Of a DNA stretch of 64,000 bases, positions 1 to 12,781 are shown piece by piece. Numbering within the stretch: the stretch's first letter is position 1; the number at the start of each line of letters is the position of its first letter. A program made the position numbers and the translations under genes. The DNA is from Plectosphaerella cucumerina. Lineage: Eukaryota > Ascomycota > Sordariomycetes > Glomerellales > Plectosphaerellaceae. Where the stretch lies: positions 1,116,001 to 1,180,000 of the forward strand of contig JAGPXD010000003.1 in NCBI GenBank assembly GCA_020746995.1, written 5' to 3'. The notes under the pieces are model-generated. The model was given only the letters and a program-made list of their open reading frames with translations. It had not been told where the DNA came from and ran no database searches.

Positions 1-3000
1 TACCCCGCTGGCGCACCGTGCACAGGACAGTGTTCATCCCTCCCTCCTGCCTCTTGTTGGTGTGCTGTGAAGCAGAAAGCGCGGCCTTCCCTCCTTCCCT
101 CCTCCAGCTGTCAGGTTCACCCCGTCTCCAAGCCTGGACGACCCTGAACATGACATGACCACGGCCCCAACGCCGACCCCGACCCGGGCGGAATCCTTCA
201 GCATTTTATTCCCAGCACCTGCAGCATCTCCTGTCAGCGGCACAACACCATCATCATAAAGTGTCCGAGCGATGGCTGTGCCTGGCTGCCAACATTCCAT
301 CCCATCGACCGACGACCAACACCGACACCGACATCCCAGCTCACCGCCCCTCAATCGACTTCCCCGACTCCGTCACCGACAGGCCTGGATGCAAGGAACA
401 CAAACCTTTCCCGATGGCCGACAACCACCACACCACCACAGACCACAACCGACTACCACACCACATACTCGGATGTGCGTCCACACCTCACCGCGCTCCG
501 GCCCAGAGTCAGTAGTCCGTCTACTATCGCATCACCGCCCCTTGAGGTCGCACGGCATACCTACCTACGCCTACGAATACGGCTAGAGGTACATCCACAT
601 CCACAGGAGCCTCCTCGACACGACGACACCCTCGAAGGCCGATCCTCGAGTCATTCGGCACTTTGGCCCAGCACGACACGCCTTGACCACGCCGGCCGGT
701 GTTGCATCGTCCTCCCTCCCTCCCGTCAAACCAGCCGGAGGCAGGCAGGGCAGGGCAGGCCCCCCCCCCGAGGCCCCCTACCATCAACAGCCCGCTAGGC
801 CCTGTCCTGGCCCAGAACTCAGAAGCGCCCGTCGATCATCACTCGGGTCGGCCATTAACGTCTCGAGGCGGTGCGTCCCGTTGCCGTTGTCGCCCGTCAG
901 CAGCTCCACCGCGCACGGTCGTCGTCAGTGCGCCAGCATTTAGCCTCTTCCGCCCAGTTCCCCTTTCGTAACGCCTGTCTCTCTCTCTTTCCGCCGGCCG
1001 GCCCTCCATCAACGTCCAACCTGACATGTTCTGGAGCAAAGGCTGAGAAGGGGCACTTTGAACATGCAGCTGAGCAGCCACCAGCCGGGGTGATTCCCTG
1101 TGGAATGGGCCCTCTCTTCTCATCTCCTCTCCCCTCCCCCTCAACCACGCCTCCACTGAAGCCACACGGCCGCTGCAGGCCAATGGCACCCGCAGACGCA
1201 GGCACAACTTCGCACCTCCAGGGGTCACGCGCGACCCCGTCCAAGTTCTTCTCGTCAGTGGCTGCCACGGTCGGTTGCTAGGCGAAGCGTCCCTATGCAC
1301 GCGGCGCCGCCCTCGCTGCGGGGAACGAACGAACAGACAAGACAGCCTTGCAACCATCGTCTTGTCGGTACCGACGCCCACTTGGACCGCTAGTCGGCCA
1401 GTATCTTCCCCGACGGTGGCCCAGGCTTTGGGATTTTCCCCCCGGGCGGTCAGGCGGGGCTTCACCCCACCGTTGAGCTGAGGGGACCCCTGTCCATGTG
1501 ATGGATGGACTTGACGAGCACTTGCTCAGGACTAGGCGGGGAAAGCACAACATGCACGCTGCACAAGGACTGCACGCTGCGGCCTTGACAGGAAATCAGC
1601 AGCACTCTGACAACCAGGGATTCCATTCCCAGACATCGGAGCTGTGCCGTCCCTTGCACATGTTTCACATCGAACTCGCGGTGCAGTCAAAAGGAGACTT
1701 GCAGCTCGCTTCGGGCCCTCGAACCGTACTTTGCACACGTCTCTTGGCCCAGAACGTACGTTCGTGGGCAACGAGGCTCTCCCCCTCCTCCGCGGGCAAC
1801 AATATGCCCTTCCTGGATCACTCGTGGCCTTTCTGCTGCAAGCATGATCCTCAATCATTCCATTCGCACCAGACGCAGCGCAGGAAGACAGACGGTGACG
1901 CCTCGGAGCATGACGACGCTGCCCGAGGACCTGATGACCCGCCTGGTGCCCATTAGATCGACGACTAGCGGGATCTAATCGTTGGATCACCGCCACTCCT
2001 GGGACCTTGGCGGCCCTTACGGACCACGGTCACCCCAGTTTGGTTGCCAACGTTGCGGCTGCCATCTGGTGGGAATCATATGGCTTTGCTCCCCGCTCAT
2101 GCCACGTCTGGTCCGGCTCTGTTCGCGATGCGCATCATCGGCTGCGATCTGCATAGTCCAGCTTGACTAACGACGGGGGTGTTGGGCGGACTGGGCCTCC
2201 TCAAGGGGCCGACGGTCCTCTCGCTGCACTGGAGCACCCGTTCGCCAGGGCCCATCAATCAATGCGCACCGTGCACCTGCCGGGCTCCCGGAGTCCAGGC
2301 AAGCCGGGGTGGATCAGTTGTCCATAACCGTATTTCGATAGTCGCTGGTTTCAGGGATGAGCCCTGACCAAGATCTCAGCACGACTCGAGCGCACTCGTC
2401 AGCTCGGAATTCGCACCGAGACCTCATTCACCGCTCAAGCCATTGACCGGCAGCATCACCTGGAGAGATCGGGGTTAAGCGTTCGTCATCGACGCCTGGA
2501 TCGTGGTTCGACCAGGTTCTCCGGGCAATGCATGCTCGACATTTGGACCCAAGGGCTCTCCCATGCCCATGCCTCACTTACATGTTCGTTTGTGGGGTGC
2601 AAAGTTGGGCCGCGCCATGGGATTCTAGATCTCGGGTCACACGGCATATCTCCCAAGGCACGACGATGCCCATATGCACGAATTCTTCGTCCCACTCGCT
2701 AAGGCCTCTAGGAAGTACTAGGCTGCACAGTTCTGCTCGCAGGGGACCCAACGGACCTGGCTTGCGCCGGGCACATCCAATCACCCGTCGCCCTAGACCT
2801 ACACTCGAGGTGAGGCATCAAGCAAGGCAAGACAACTGACAGAGTCTTCATCACGACCCAGATGGGCCGGCTGGGCAGTATTCCCTCACAGCAGCCCAAG
2901 CGGAGAAGAACATTTATGCCCAATTCTTCGGGCATTGCAAGCCTCGCCACACCCTCGATTCGATCGATCTCTACACAAGTTGCAATATCAACAGCCCCCT

Positions 3001-3004
3001 TTGC
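1..3004. other. Intergenic region, no gene seen
   Basis: No open frame here carries a recognisable domain. The open frames present are low-complexity (Pro/Arg/Ser-rich) overlaps in several frames, as expected of GC-rich non-coding DNA. There is a C tract near 761-771. It lies downstream of the peptidase gene that ends at 3005, so its right end must include that gene's 3' UTR. The window edge could cut an unseen exon of a neighbouring gene. Confidence 0.6.
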
Positions 3005-4777
3005 TTAGGCCATGTCCGCCTCATCCATGTTTCTCAGGAACCTCGAGTACCACTGCACCGTTCTGACATGTGCCACCGCGCTGACCTTCTCTCCAACAGT
3101 GTGAATGCCCTCAATCCCGAGGAACTCGGGGTCCCAGCCGGGGAAGTACCGGAAGATATGTTTTGTCAGGTCCCAGAAGTACCTCGTATCCGTGTTTGCC
3201 GGCATGATGCCAGGCGCAACTACTACTTTCTTGCCGTACATGGAGCGCGTGGTTCCAGCAAGAACACCCCACGGTGTGGCGCCGCCGTCAGGACGCAGCT
3301 TCGTCGGAGAGACGGGGGCTGGCTCCAGAAGTTGGTCCTCGACACGCACGGTGACCGACGAGGCCTCTTCGGGCTTGTCGTCAAAGGCGTGCAGACTGAG
3401 GTTGTACTTTTTGGCAATCTTGCCGGCCAGCCTGGTGACTTTGTCCTTGACCGACTGGGTATCCTCGCCAATATTGACTCGGTGGTTGATGAGGATCCTC
3501 GTCCGCTCGGGGAGTGCGTTGATCTTGACGCCACCGTCCAGGACGTCGACTGCTTGCGTGGTCATCATGAGGTACTCGGCCAGCTGGTTCACCCGGCCCA
3601 CGAGCCTCGGGAGGGCCACCCGCTTGAGGTCCTCGAGCCATCCAGAGATGCCTCGCCGGGGCAGGAGATACTTGAGCCCCGTCTTGAACTCGGGCGCGTG
3701 CTCAGCTCCGCACCAGAGGAAGTCAAGGATGGGATTTTCTTCATGCAGGCGCGGAGTAAAGGACTCGCCCTCGATCATGGTGATGAGTTCAGAAGCGATG
3801 CCAGCGCTGGTGTGCTTGGGCGGCATTGAGCTGTGGCCACCCGCAGACCGGACGATGATCTCGATGTCGATGTATCCCTTCTCGGAGACGCCGGGAAGAG
3901 CAAAGTGCTGGCCCCAGACGGACAGGATCGGCGCGCCCTCGTCGATGATGAGAGCAGCACCGTCCTTGCCATAACGGCGGAGGAGGAACGGAGCGAGTGT
4001 CGCGGCGCCTTTGGTGCCCGAGATCTCCTCGTCAAAGCCGAAGGAAAGGACGGTGGTACGGCGCGGGCGGAAGCCGGCCTCAAGAAGCGACTCGATGGCC
4101 TCGAGAGATGCGACGAGGGTGTTCTTGCAGTCGAGCGCGCCGCGACCCCAGACGGCTTTGCCGTCGAACTCGCCGGCAAAGGGCGGGTGCTCCCACTGCG
4201 AGAGGGTACTCTCCGGGACGGGCACGACGTCCTGGTGTGCCATGAGGACCGTGGGCTTCAGTGCGAGGTCGCTGCCCTGCCAGGTGTACAGAAGGCCGTG
4301 GGTATTGACCTTTTCGAGGCGCAGGCCGGCATGGACGCGAGGGAACGTCTGGCGGAGATAATCGGCGAACTCGTCAAAGACGTCCCAGCGCGGGTCCTCG
4401 CCCACGGGGCCCATGCCGTCGTAGGCTACCGTTGGGATCCGAATGGCGCCCGCGAGACGGGCGATCGAGGCGTTGCGGTACTCTGCAGACGCGAGGCGGC
4501 TGTCCATCTGCTTCAGAGCCGCCGTGTCGAGGCGCGGGTGAAGAGGTTCGACTTGCGGGCATCGCGACTGCTGCTGGGACGAGTTGCTGTCGCCGGTCGT
4601 GGGCTTGCCGAGTAGCTCGGGGCTGATTATGGCGACGACTGGCGCCCAACCGTTGAAGAAGGAGAAGAGAGCGAAGACGGTGCCGAGAGCCCACCAGATC
4701 CAGGAGGGGGGCGACTTGCTGCGGTACGGGGCCGACACCCGCGTCACCGGGAGGTCTGTCTGCGATGCTTTTTCCAT
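3005..4777 (-). CDS. M20 family metallopeptidase, carboxypeptidase S-like (Gly-X carboxypeptidase)
   Basis: Single-exon gene of 590 aa. It is a membrane-anchored zinc exopeptidase of the kind that removes C-terminal residues from short peptides in the vacuole, like yeast Cps1. One hydrophobic segment at about residues 26-50, just after a short basic N-terminus, fits a type II signal anchor. The M20 metal ligands are visible: H181 and D183 in LMAHQDVV, D216 in GRGALDCKN, E250/E251 in FDEEISG, D279 in LIIDEGAP, and a C-terminal His in EGIHTVGE. The dimerisation domain contains GGHSSMPP. The length matches fungal Cps1-like proteins. It is transcribed in the same direction as the ABC transporter upstream, with 648 bp between them, so it probably has its own promoter. 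The family call is firm; substrate and vacuolar location are inferred from the family. Confidence 0.93.
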   Translation of the reverse strand: MEKASQTDLPVTRVSAPYRSKSPPSWIWWALGTVFALFSFFNGWAPVVAIISPELLGKPTTGDSNSSQQQSRCPQVEPLHPRLDTAALKQMDSRLASAEYRNASIARLAGAIRIPTVAYDGMGPVGEDPRWDVFDEFADYLRQTFPRVHAGLRLEKVNTHGLLYTWQGSDLALKPTVLMAHQDVVPVPESTLSQWEHPPFAGEFDGKAVWGRGALDCKNTLVASLEAIESLLEAGFRPRRTTVLSFGFDEEISGTKGAATLAPFLLRRYGKDGAALIIDEGAPILSVWGQHFALPGVSEKGYIDIEIIVRSAGGHSSMPPKHTSAGIASELITMIEGESFTPRLHEENPILDFLWCGAEHAPEFKTGLKYLLPRRGISGWLEDLKRVALPRLVGRVNQLAEYLMMTTQAVDVLDGGVKINALPERTRILINHRVNIGEDTQSVKDKVTRLAGKIAKKYNLSLHAFDDKPEEASSVTVRVEDQLLEPAPVSPTKLRPDGGATPWGVLAGTTRSMYGKKVVVAPGIMPANTDTRYFWDLTKHIFRYFPGWDPEFLGIEGIHTVGEKVSAVAHVRTVQWYSRFLRNMDEADMA

Positions 4778-5425
4778 AGCGGCTATGGTTCAGAGGGAAG
4801 AATGATGGCGCTTTTTTGTCTCCGTTGGCGGTGATCGAGTGGAAGTGAATTGGAACGGGGGTTCCTGCCCTGGGTTCTTAAGCAAAGCTCGCCCGTCAGG
4901 GACCAAGGCCGAAAGGCACCGACGGTGCGCATCCGGGAAGGGAAGCTTTTCATGATCGGAACCGGCGACGGTGCCAACTCAAAGCTGAGCTTCGCGGCGC
5001 CACCTTGCGTCCGCCGCCTCCGGCCCTGGGAAATGGCCCGGCAGGTGTCTCGCCCGGCTGATTCGGCTGGCGGTGCTTTACGCGTGCCATGGCGCTATGG
5101 TGGCTGATGACCGGAATGCGCGGGGACGCACATGTGCCTGGAACATACATGGCAACGCGAACGTACACCCCCCACTGTATCGTGTGCATTCTTTGCCGTC
5201 TGTCCCCGCCGGGGGATCATGCCTTGGCTGCCTTGGCAGTCTAATCCGGAGCTGGGGATGATTGCATGCGGGATACCCTGAGAACGTCGAGGTTTATAAG
5301 TGTCAGGTTTCTTGGCATTGCTTTCGCCTGACTTCGTCTGGTAACAGTCTATTGATGCTGCTGTGACGGCATGGATATATGATAAAAAGGTAAAAGACGC
5401 TCGCTACGCTGTGACCCCAGAAACC
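4778..5425. other. Intergenic: M20 peptidase promoter and ABC transporter 3' end
   Basis: This 648-bp gap separates two genes on the minus strand. It should hold the promoter of the peptidase (right next to 4777) and the 3' UTR of the transporter. No further gene is seen. Confidence 0.6.
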
Positions 5426-8400
5426 TCAGGCCCTCTCCTGCTTCTGCGACTTTCTTTCAAACCTTGCCCTCGCGAGCATCACCACCCCCCACGCCAACAG
5501 CCTGTACACAACCACCGACGCGGCCAAGGCGCCAATGTTCACGACAGCATCGACGTTGAGGCGGTAGAGGTCCAGCACGTCCCCACCGTCTTCGATGGGG
5601 CATCGGCCCCCGGGCAGCGCCTGGGCGGGGGTACACGTAAACTCGACGCCGGCGAGGCTGTAGGGGGCGATGGCCCGGGTCGAGTACCGGATGGGACTGA
5701 GGTAGTTCATTGCCTCGAGGAAGGCGGGCATATCGATGGACAGTACCCCGGCCATGGTCTGGGCGACGGAGAGGAAGACGCTGATGAGGTTTACGGCGAA
5801 GCCCGTGTGGCCGAAGAGGGTGTTGAACATGATGCCCAGGCTCTCGCCGCAGCTGACGATGGCGAAGCAGCAGAATGATGCGATGAAGAAGAGCTCGACG
5901 GTGCGGGGGAATCCGACAGCGAAGATGGTAAGGACGCCGAAGATGAGACAGCTGACGAGTTCAAAGGGGATCTCGAGGATGGTGTAACTCGCCAAAAAGG
6001 CACCGACGCCGTATACGCCATCGTCGTCCTCGCGGTAGAAGACGTCTCGCTCGGCGGGGTAGACGGCGACGTTTTGCAGCATGCCGATGAAGTAGAAAGT
6101 GCCGACCTGCTGGACGTAGCCCATGCGGTTCTGGACCGAGACGAGGTCATGCTTGAGCGGGGCGAAGAAGAGGCTGAGCACGACGCCGAGGCCGACGACT
6201 TGCATTGTACGGGCGAGGAGGAGGGGCGGCTGGCGGCGGAAGTTGATGAGGGCGCGGTGCATGAGGATAGGAGCGGCCGTGGCGAAGGACGCGCGCTTGC
6301 GGATGAGGGCGCCCAGTTCGGCGGGCGTAGCGACTGTTGTCTTGTTGAGGGAGCGTCGGGGCGCGGGGATCGTCAGCGCGGGCGGCGGGGCGAGGTTGTC
6401 CTTTTTCATGGCTTGCGACGACGACGAGGGCTCTTCCTCGGCCTCCCTAATGTCAGACAGACGGGGCGCAGCCGACGTGGCGACCTCGGTCCCCCAGGCG
6501 TCTACGAGGCGCTTGACGCGGACCCTGCTCTCAGCTTCGCGGTCGGCCTGCTGTAGGTCGATGGTGATGAGATCCAGGCAGAAGTCGGCAGGGTTCGTGT
6601 GCGACGGGCACTCGAAGCCCTGGCGGTTGAAGTACGGGAGCATGTCCCTAGCGGAGCCGGCGAAGGCGGGGGTACCGCCGCGGGCGAGCAGGAGGACGTT
6701 GCCGAAGTGCTTGAAGAGGTCCGAGCGGGCCTGGTGGATGGTCATGATGAGGGTGCGTCCCTCGAGGGCAAGGCCATGGAGCACCTCCATGATGGAGTTC
6801 GCTGTGAAGGCATCGAGGCCGCTGGTGGGCTCGTCCAGCAGCAGGACCCGGGGGTCGCTGAGGAGTTGCACTGCAATAGTGACGCGACGCTTCTCTCCGC
6901 CTGAGATGCCTTTGATCAGGTCATTACCGACGAGGTTGTCTGCGCAGTCTTTGAGGCCCATCTGGAGCAGCACCTCCTCCGCCCGTTTGTATTTGTCTTC
7001 CTTGCTCATGAACGATGGCAGCCGGAGCCCGGCGGAGAAGCGGAGAGTCTCGCGGACGGTCAGGGATGGAAGGAGCGCGTCGTCGTCTTGACACACGTAG
7101 GAGCAGACGGACCTTATGACGGTCTTGGAGGGCACGGCACCGTTGAAAGTCATCTTGCCTGAGGGCCGGTACTGGGTCCCGATGCTGTTGTGTAGCCTCA
7201 GTGCCATGGCGTTGAGGAGGCTGGTCTTGCCGGACCCCGAGGGGCCCATAATGACGTTGAGCGCTCCGGCTTGGAATGTCGTGTTGACGGGGTGCAGGAT
7301 GGTCTTGGTCGGCAGCTTCTTGCCACGGATGGTCCTCTTGTCCAGGGTTAGAGCGAAGTCTTCGAGGCCAATGTCGATGGTTCGGACTTCGGAAATGGAC
7401 TCCGCCTTCATCTTCTCCTTGCCGGCGGACAGATCGGCATCCGTGTTCCTGGCACGGGCTATGGTCATCTCGACGGGGATGAACTGAAGGCCGATCGCGG
7501 ACAGGATGCAGAAGAAGACGACAAAGGCTGTCAGAATAACCAGGGGCCTCCACACCCAGTTCTTGGGGAAGCCAAGAGAGTCCATGATGAACTCGCCACT
7601 GTACTGGTTGCAGGCTGGGTTGTCGCGCCCGCCGGGCAACGGACAGTCGTAGAAGGCGCCTTCGAATTCGTTGGCACAGTAGGCGGAGAAGACGTAGTAC
7701 TGGAATGGTCGTCAGCAGATGCAACATATTACAGTGGGATTGGGGGGCGACCTACCGTGTAGACGATGTGCTTCAGCCAGCGCACATACACTGGGATGCT
7801 CTCTGCCTGGACGAACATGCCGCAAGCCATACTCTGGACTGTATAGATGAGGTTGGCGATGAGACTAGCACCGGCAAAGTGTCTGACAGTGGTCACGCAA
7901 GTCATTGCGCAAGTCATGGCGATGTAGTGATTGAGCAGTGAGATGGCGAAGAAGATGAAGAACTGCTGGGCGTCTCGCTCGAAACCGGCCATAAAGTAGA
8001 AGATGACGCTGAACAGGAACGGCACGGGAATGTCCTCGGTGAAGAGCCTGGCCAGCCGCCGGGAGAGCAGGAAGGGGATGGCGTCGACGCAGTTTTCAGT
8101 GTGTTCCCGGTCATAGGTGGGCATGTCGATGGTCAGGCGATACGTCTCAAAGATGAGGACGAGGTAGCCCTGAAGGCCGGCGGCGGTGTACAGACCACCC
8201 TGGCGGGAACGGATTCCAGAGGCGTCCCGCGGCAGGTCGAAGAAGATGTATCCGGTGACCAGTCCCATCAGAACTGCCTCCATCAAAGCGGCCATCATTC
8301 CTAGGGGATCTCGGTAGGTGACTTTGAAGGTACGGTCGGTCAACATTCTGAGCTGTCGCCAGTACGAGGTCGCCTGGGACCTGGGGCGGGACTGTTTTAT

Positions 8401-9543
8401 TTGTCCTGCGACATGGCTGTCGCTGGAGCGGGACGTCTTTTCCTTGTTGTGGCGGCCGGTCCACAGGGTCTTGAGACGGTTGACCCTCTGGCCGCTCGCA
8501 GCCTCGAGCTCGGGAGACCTGGTGTCGACAGCGGTCACATCGATCAGGTATTCGGCCGGGTTGACAAACGGCGGCACGGCGAGGTCGGCATCCTTGAACC
8601 AGTCCAGGCACTCGGAGGCAGCACCCGAGTAGACGGGGCTGCCCTTTGTCAGGATGATGAGGTTGTCGAAGAGGTCCCAAATCTCGGATCGCGGCTGGTG
8701 GATGGTGGTGATGACGGTCCTGCCCTTGGTCGCTAGATTTTTGAGCGTCCTCACGAGCTGGAAGGCGCTCGTAGCGTCCAGTCCGGTCGTCGGCTCATCG
8801 AGAAAGAGCACCGATGGGTTAGCCAGCAGCTGCACACCGATACTGACCCTGCGCTTCTCACCGCCAGAGCAGCCCCGGTGCTGGTGGTTGCCGATACGGG
8901 TGTCGGCGCACTCCTTGAGGCCGAGCTCCAGGATGACTTCTTCGACGATGCGCTTGCGGTCCTCGGCGGTAGTGGGAGGGGGTAGGCGGAGGTCGGCGGC
9001 GTATTGCAGGGTCTCGCGGACAGTGAGGGTGGGCAGAAGGATATCCTGCTGCATCACGTATGCGTGTCTGGCGCTATGAACGCCGGCGCGGCCATTGAAC
9101 AGGACGGTGCCGGTCTGAGACAGGCGGGAGCTGATCATGCGCTCGGAGACGGTGTTGAGCAGGGTGGTCTTTCCGGAGCCGCTGCCGCCGAGGATGGCGG
9201 TCAGGGTGCCGGGCTTGAGGGAGGCATCGACGTCGTAGATGAGCTTCTTAGTCTGCGGCTTGGGATTGAACTTTTGCTTCGCGAGGTCGACATAGGTCGC
9301 CGGCTCGAGCCACGACGGAGCTGTGTCAACGGTAACCTCAAGGCCACTGATGGTGACCTCGACCGGGTCGACATCGTCGAGGGAGATGTGGCCGGCGCGG
9401 GAGAGCGAGAAGCGGTGGGTTTCGAGTCCGTCGTGGGGGGTGGCGGGGTCGGCCGAGGTGGCGATGGAGCTCCGGTCAATCTTGTCGACCTCGACGACAG
9501 TCTCCTGGTCGGTGTCGTGGCCGCCATTCGGTGGCGGCGACAT
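5426..9543 (-). CDS. Full-size ABCG transporter (NBD-TMD-NBD-TMD), non-PDR type
   Basis: Two exons, 9543-7756 and 7699-5426, joined over a 56-nt intron (donor GTAGGT, acceptor TTCCAG) in phase 0, give 1353 aa. The domain order is NBD1, TMD1, NBD2, TMD2. NBD1 has Walker A GGSGSGKTT (119-127), signature CSGGE (225-229) and Walker B VLFLDE (245-250). NBD2 has Walker A GPSGSGKTS (748-756), signature ISGGE (about 861-865) and Walker B VLLLDE. The intron falls in the last part of TMD1, before a Cys-rich external loop (YCANEFEGAFYDC). Both Walker A motifs keep the Lys, whereas fungal PDR pumps usually have a degenerate first site. This points to the Yol075c-like branch of full-size ABCG proteins rather than to a classical multidrug pump. 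Substrate unknown; lipid or hydrophobic compound export is typical of ABCG proteins. Confidence 0.93.
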
Positions 9544-11181
9544 TGTGGCGGACGGCGCGGCTTCTTCCAGCTCACGGCAGCGATGTGCAAGACATTACGA
9601 GCGTGGTCGGGGTGAGAGAGGAAAAAAGACCACGAGGAAGGATGCCGCATTCCAATGCATCAACCCCGGGCGGATCACCCAATCGTACTCGGGACTCGTA
9701 TAGGGAGGGATGCGACATCGCGTAAGGGTCATCGACAGACCCCTGTCATGAATGGGGAACAAACGGGCTCGCTTGCGCGCGCAATTGCGGAAAGCGACCG
9801 GACCGAGGCCGGGGTGGTTGCCAGAGTTGCCCTTTTGGTCAAGGTCGGCGTCGAGAATCTGCCCGGCTGGTGGCCCCCCAAAGTCTGTCAGCAGCCAGAC
9901 TCTCTTTGGTCCCCTACCTTATCCGTAGGGCTCCCAATGACCATCAAAGGCTCATCCAACGACGGGCGGCGGGCACAAATCGGCGGCGACGAAAAGAGTG
10001 GGCGGGAGGTTGTCTGCTTGGCATCGAGGGCGGAAGGGTGGCATTGTCCACGTCGGCTATGTCTCGCCAATTACGGGCGAACGTAAGCGACATCCTCTCT
10101 TCTGAGGATGGGATCCGCTGTCATGCCCTTTTAGGCGTCGCTTCGACGGCTGGCCTGGCCCGGTTTGGACTTGTCATCAGACGTCGCGTCGATTCGGGTT
10201 GGCGAGATGAACCAGGAGGTGCCAAGTCTGTCGCCTCCGGGCGTTGTCGCACTCGAGCAGCTCATATCAACAAACTAGGTCGATTTATTTTGCGAGTCAT
10301 GACTGCGGTCAATTTGTCGGTGTTTGATGCTCTTCCAGCTCCCAGACGTTGGTGGTGGTGGGAAGTTTAGATCGGTCGAGGATGGGGGAATGCTGTGAAT
10401 CTGCCCTAGTAGCTTTTGAGGGTATCAATGATTAGTAAGCTCCAGTCTTGAACCTTGCCGCCGGCTGCCCCGGTTCCGCTTCTATTTCCAACAACTCCTC
10501 CTACCAACATCCAATTGCCGAGAACGCTGACACTTTGAAGAATCCACAGGACCGGTCCTGCCTTGTGAGATTCCACTGAATCAAAGTCGACAATACAATT
10601 TACTTGCTAAGCATGGCTGAGTTCTACAGGACGTCCTGCGAGTCCTGCCCAACTTGAAGCTTGGTTCAAGGACAAGGGGGCCCGGCACTCGGGTGACAAT
10701 GCAGCTCTGTTTGGCACCTCACAACCACATCCAAGGAACCGTTCACAAAGCGAAAGTTCATATGCAACCTCACTTGGATATCAGACGCAATGTCACTTCA
10801 CTGTTCATCCTCAAAATGAACATGGTAAACCGCAGACAGCAAGCAGGATGGATGCCAACATTCTCAGCCTGGCGATAGATGATCCAGCAATACGGCCAAG
10901 TGAAGCTCACCCTGGGTGGTGAAGCATGGTCATCTGCTTCATCTTCGGGGCTTCAGACATGCTCGGATTCATTGTCTACCCACGTTCTCACATCTCGAGC
11001 ACGATAAATATTCCGGAGGCCAACAGCTCAACAACCTCCCTCTTCTCTTCTGGTATCTCCAGTATCAAACTCCAATCCACCCAAGTTCTTCCAACACCTC
11101 TTCAAAACAACCCTCCCTCTACAAACACCGCCGTCAACCCCATCATACTCACCCTCCTTCGAACCATCCGCAGCCGCAGAG
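9544..11181. other. Intergenic: divergent upstream region of the ABC transporter and 2EXR gene
   Basis: This 1.6-kb region lies between the start of the minus-strand ABC transporter and the start of the first plus-strand 2EXR gene, so it should contain both promoters. A pyrimidine-rich stretch at about 11030-11180 just before the 2EXR start looks like a fungal 5' UTR. No additional gene is supported. Confidence 0.55.
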
Positions 11182-11988
11182 ATGTCCACACCGGAGACGT
11201 TCCACTACTTCCCCCTTCTCCCACCCGAGATCCGCCTGCAAATCTGGCGCGATGCCCTCCTCGCCCCGGCCGTCTGGTTCGCAACTCTCCCCGAGCTGCG
11301 GAACGTGCAGAATGAGCGCAGCGACATACGCATGGCGCGTGAACGACGGGCCCTCACTCTGAAGCCAGTCGGTCCCGCGCCGTACATGGCCGGTTTCGCT
11401 TGCAGAGAGTCCCGGTATGAGATGGAGCGCCTTATCACCCAGCCCCTAAGGATCAGGGAAGACAGTCGTGTCTTCTGGATATACTGGAACAACACCGTCC
11501 TTCACCTCGGACAGTTCGACAACGCCCGTCGGGTCATCTGGGCCCTCAAGTTTAACGAGAATCCCCGGCTCAGACACATTGCCATCGAGGGTGCCGCGGG
11601 CTCCTGGGGGGCTCCATGCCAGAGATACTCCGAAGCCCTAGCATTCTGCTGCTACGGTCTGCGCACCATCATTCTCCACAAGCGGGCCATCGATAGCCTC
11701 CAAGCCGTGGGCGCACGAACTCTCGTTCCTCAGAGAAACGGAAGCACCGATCGAGTGATAGAAGCCCAGCTGACACCTTCGGCACACACTGCGACTCTCT
11801 ACGAGACTCGCTCCATCACAGACCTTACGCTCCCGGAGATCTCGGAGGCACAGGCCACCAAAAACCGGGATGATGAGAGGCTGGTGAACAACTGGGCTCG
11901 CACTGCTTTTCTGAACGGCTTCCGTTTCCACGGCTGGTTGAAGTTACCCACACTTCACATCTTGCACTTGGACCCGGCGCAGTACTGA
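11182..11988 (+). CDS. 2EXR domain-containing protein, copy A
   Basis: Single-exon frame of 268 aa. The N-terminus (residues 6-30) has the 2EXR pattern FPLLPPEIRLQIWRDAL, an F-box-like start common in large filamentous-ascomycete families of unknown function. Further shared blocks are VGPAP, GFACRES and a His-Leu-Gly motif (VLHLGQFDNA). The protein ends in HILHLDPAQY. A paralog starts about 800 bp downstream on the same strand and keeps the same N-terminal, central and C-terminal blocks, so this is a tandem duplicate pair. The start at 11182 is the first ATG before the conserved domain, after a CT-rich leader. The biochemical role of 2EXR proteins is not known, and I do not assign one. Confidence 0.85.
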   Translation: MSTPETFHYFPLLPPEIRLQIWRDALLAPAVWFATLPELRNVQNERSDIRMARERRALTLKPVGPAPYMAGFACRESRYEMERLITQPLRIREDSRVFWIYWNNTVLHLGQFDNARRVIWALKFNENPRLRHIAIEGAAGSWGAPCQRYSEALAFCCYGLRTIILHKRAIDSLQAVGARTLVPQRNGSTDRVIEAQLTPSAHTATLYETRSITDLTLPEISEAQATKNRDDERLVNNWARTAFLNGFRFHGWLKLPTLHILHLDPAQY

Positions 11989-12781
11989 TGTCCGGGCAGG
12001 GCATTTCTTAACATCACTTGACACCCTACAAATACCATTTGACACATTCGACCCCTCTTTCTCGGTTTCTCAGAGGTTAAGTTAAGTTCTCCCACTTCTT
12101 TCACCGCAACGATGGAATCATGTCCTGGCGGTGAACTGACACATCTGGTATTGCCTGAACCACTTTTGCTCCTGGGGTGGATGACAAAGGGTTTGTTCAT
12201 TCTGCCGCGCGACATCGCACGACCAGCCTCTCAATCAACCTAACCAGACAAATGATGTTCCACCGTGGCTTTGACAGTACAGTAGGAACACCCTTGCTGT
12301 CCTAAGACATGCTCAGCTGACCAAGTAACCAGGCTGGATTGAGCGCATCAGCCTGATCGATGTCAGAACCTTATGATGTTGCCCAAGTTCTTGGCCTCTG
12401 GCGCATAACCAGCCGCTTCATGAAGAACCAGGTGAAAGTGTTCAACGCGCAACTGACAATAAGTCCTGATCGGTGTGCTTTTACAGACCTGCAAGTCGCG
12501 GCTCCACCAACATATTATATATTTCGCAGTCCCGCAGGCCATCCACAGCTCTTTCGGACATCCAACCACAAAGCCATCCATAGAACTCTACCAACACCTC
12601 ATCCACATAGCTACCTCCTTGCGACGATTACCCCATCACCAAGGTCGGTTGCAAAGAAAGCAAAGAGAAAATCGACACTCAGAGCACCCACAAATCCACC
12701 ATCAACACCTATCATTCTTAGGTCACCCCTCCCTTCCCATATCTCGCTGCAACCACCGTCGGACTACCCACGGCTGCAAAC
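11989..12781. other. Intergenic between the tandem 2EXR genes
   Basis: This 793-bp spacer should hold the 3' end of copy A and the promoter of copy B. The last 200 bp are CA/CT-rich like the leader of copy A, which suggests that part of the promoter was duplicated with the gene. No other coding signal is seen. Confidence 0.55.

Noticed and set aside
839..1465. A 208-codon minus-strand open frame near the left edge
   Set aside because: Arg-rich mixed composition typical of antisense frames in GC-rich DNA; no domain or splice partner was found.
3005..9543. The peptidase and ABC transporter as a small export or biosynthetic cluster
   Set aside because: They only share orientation; no core biosynthetic enzyme or pathway regulator is nearby.
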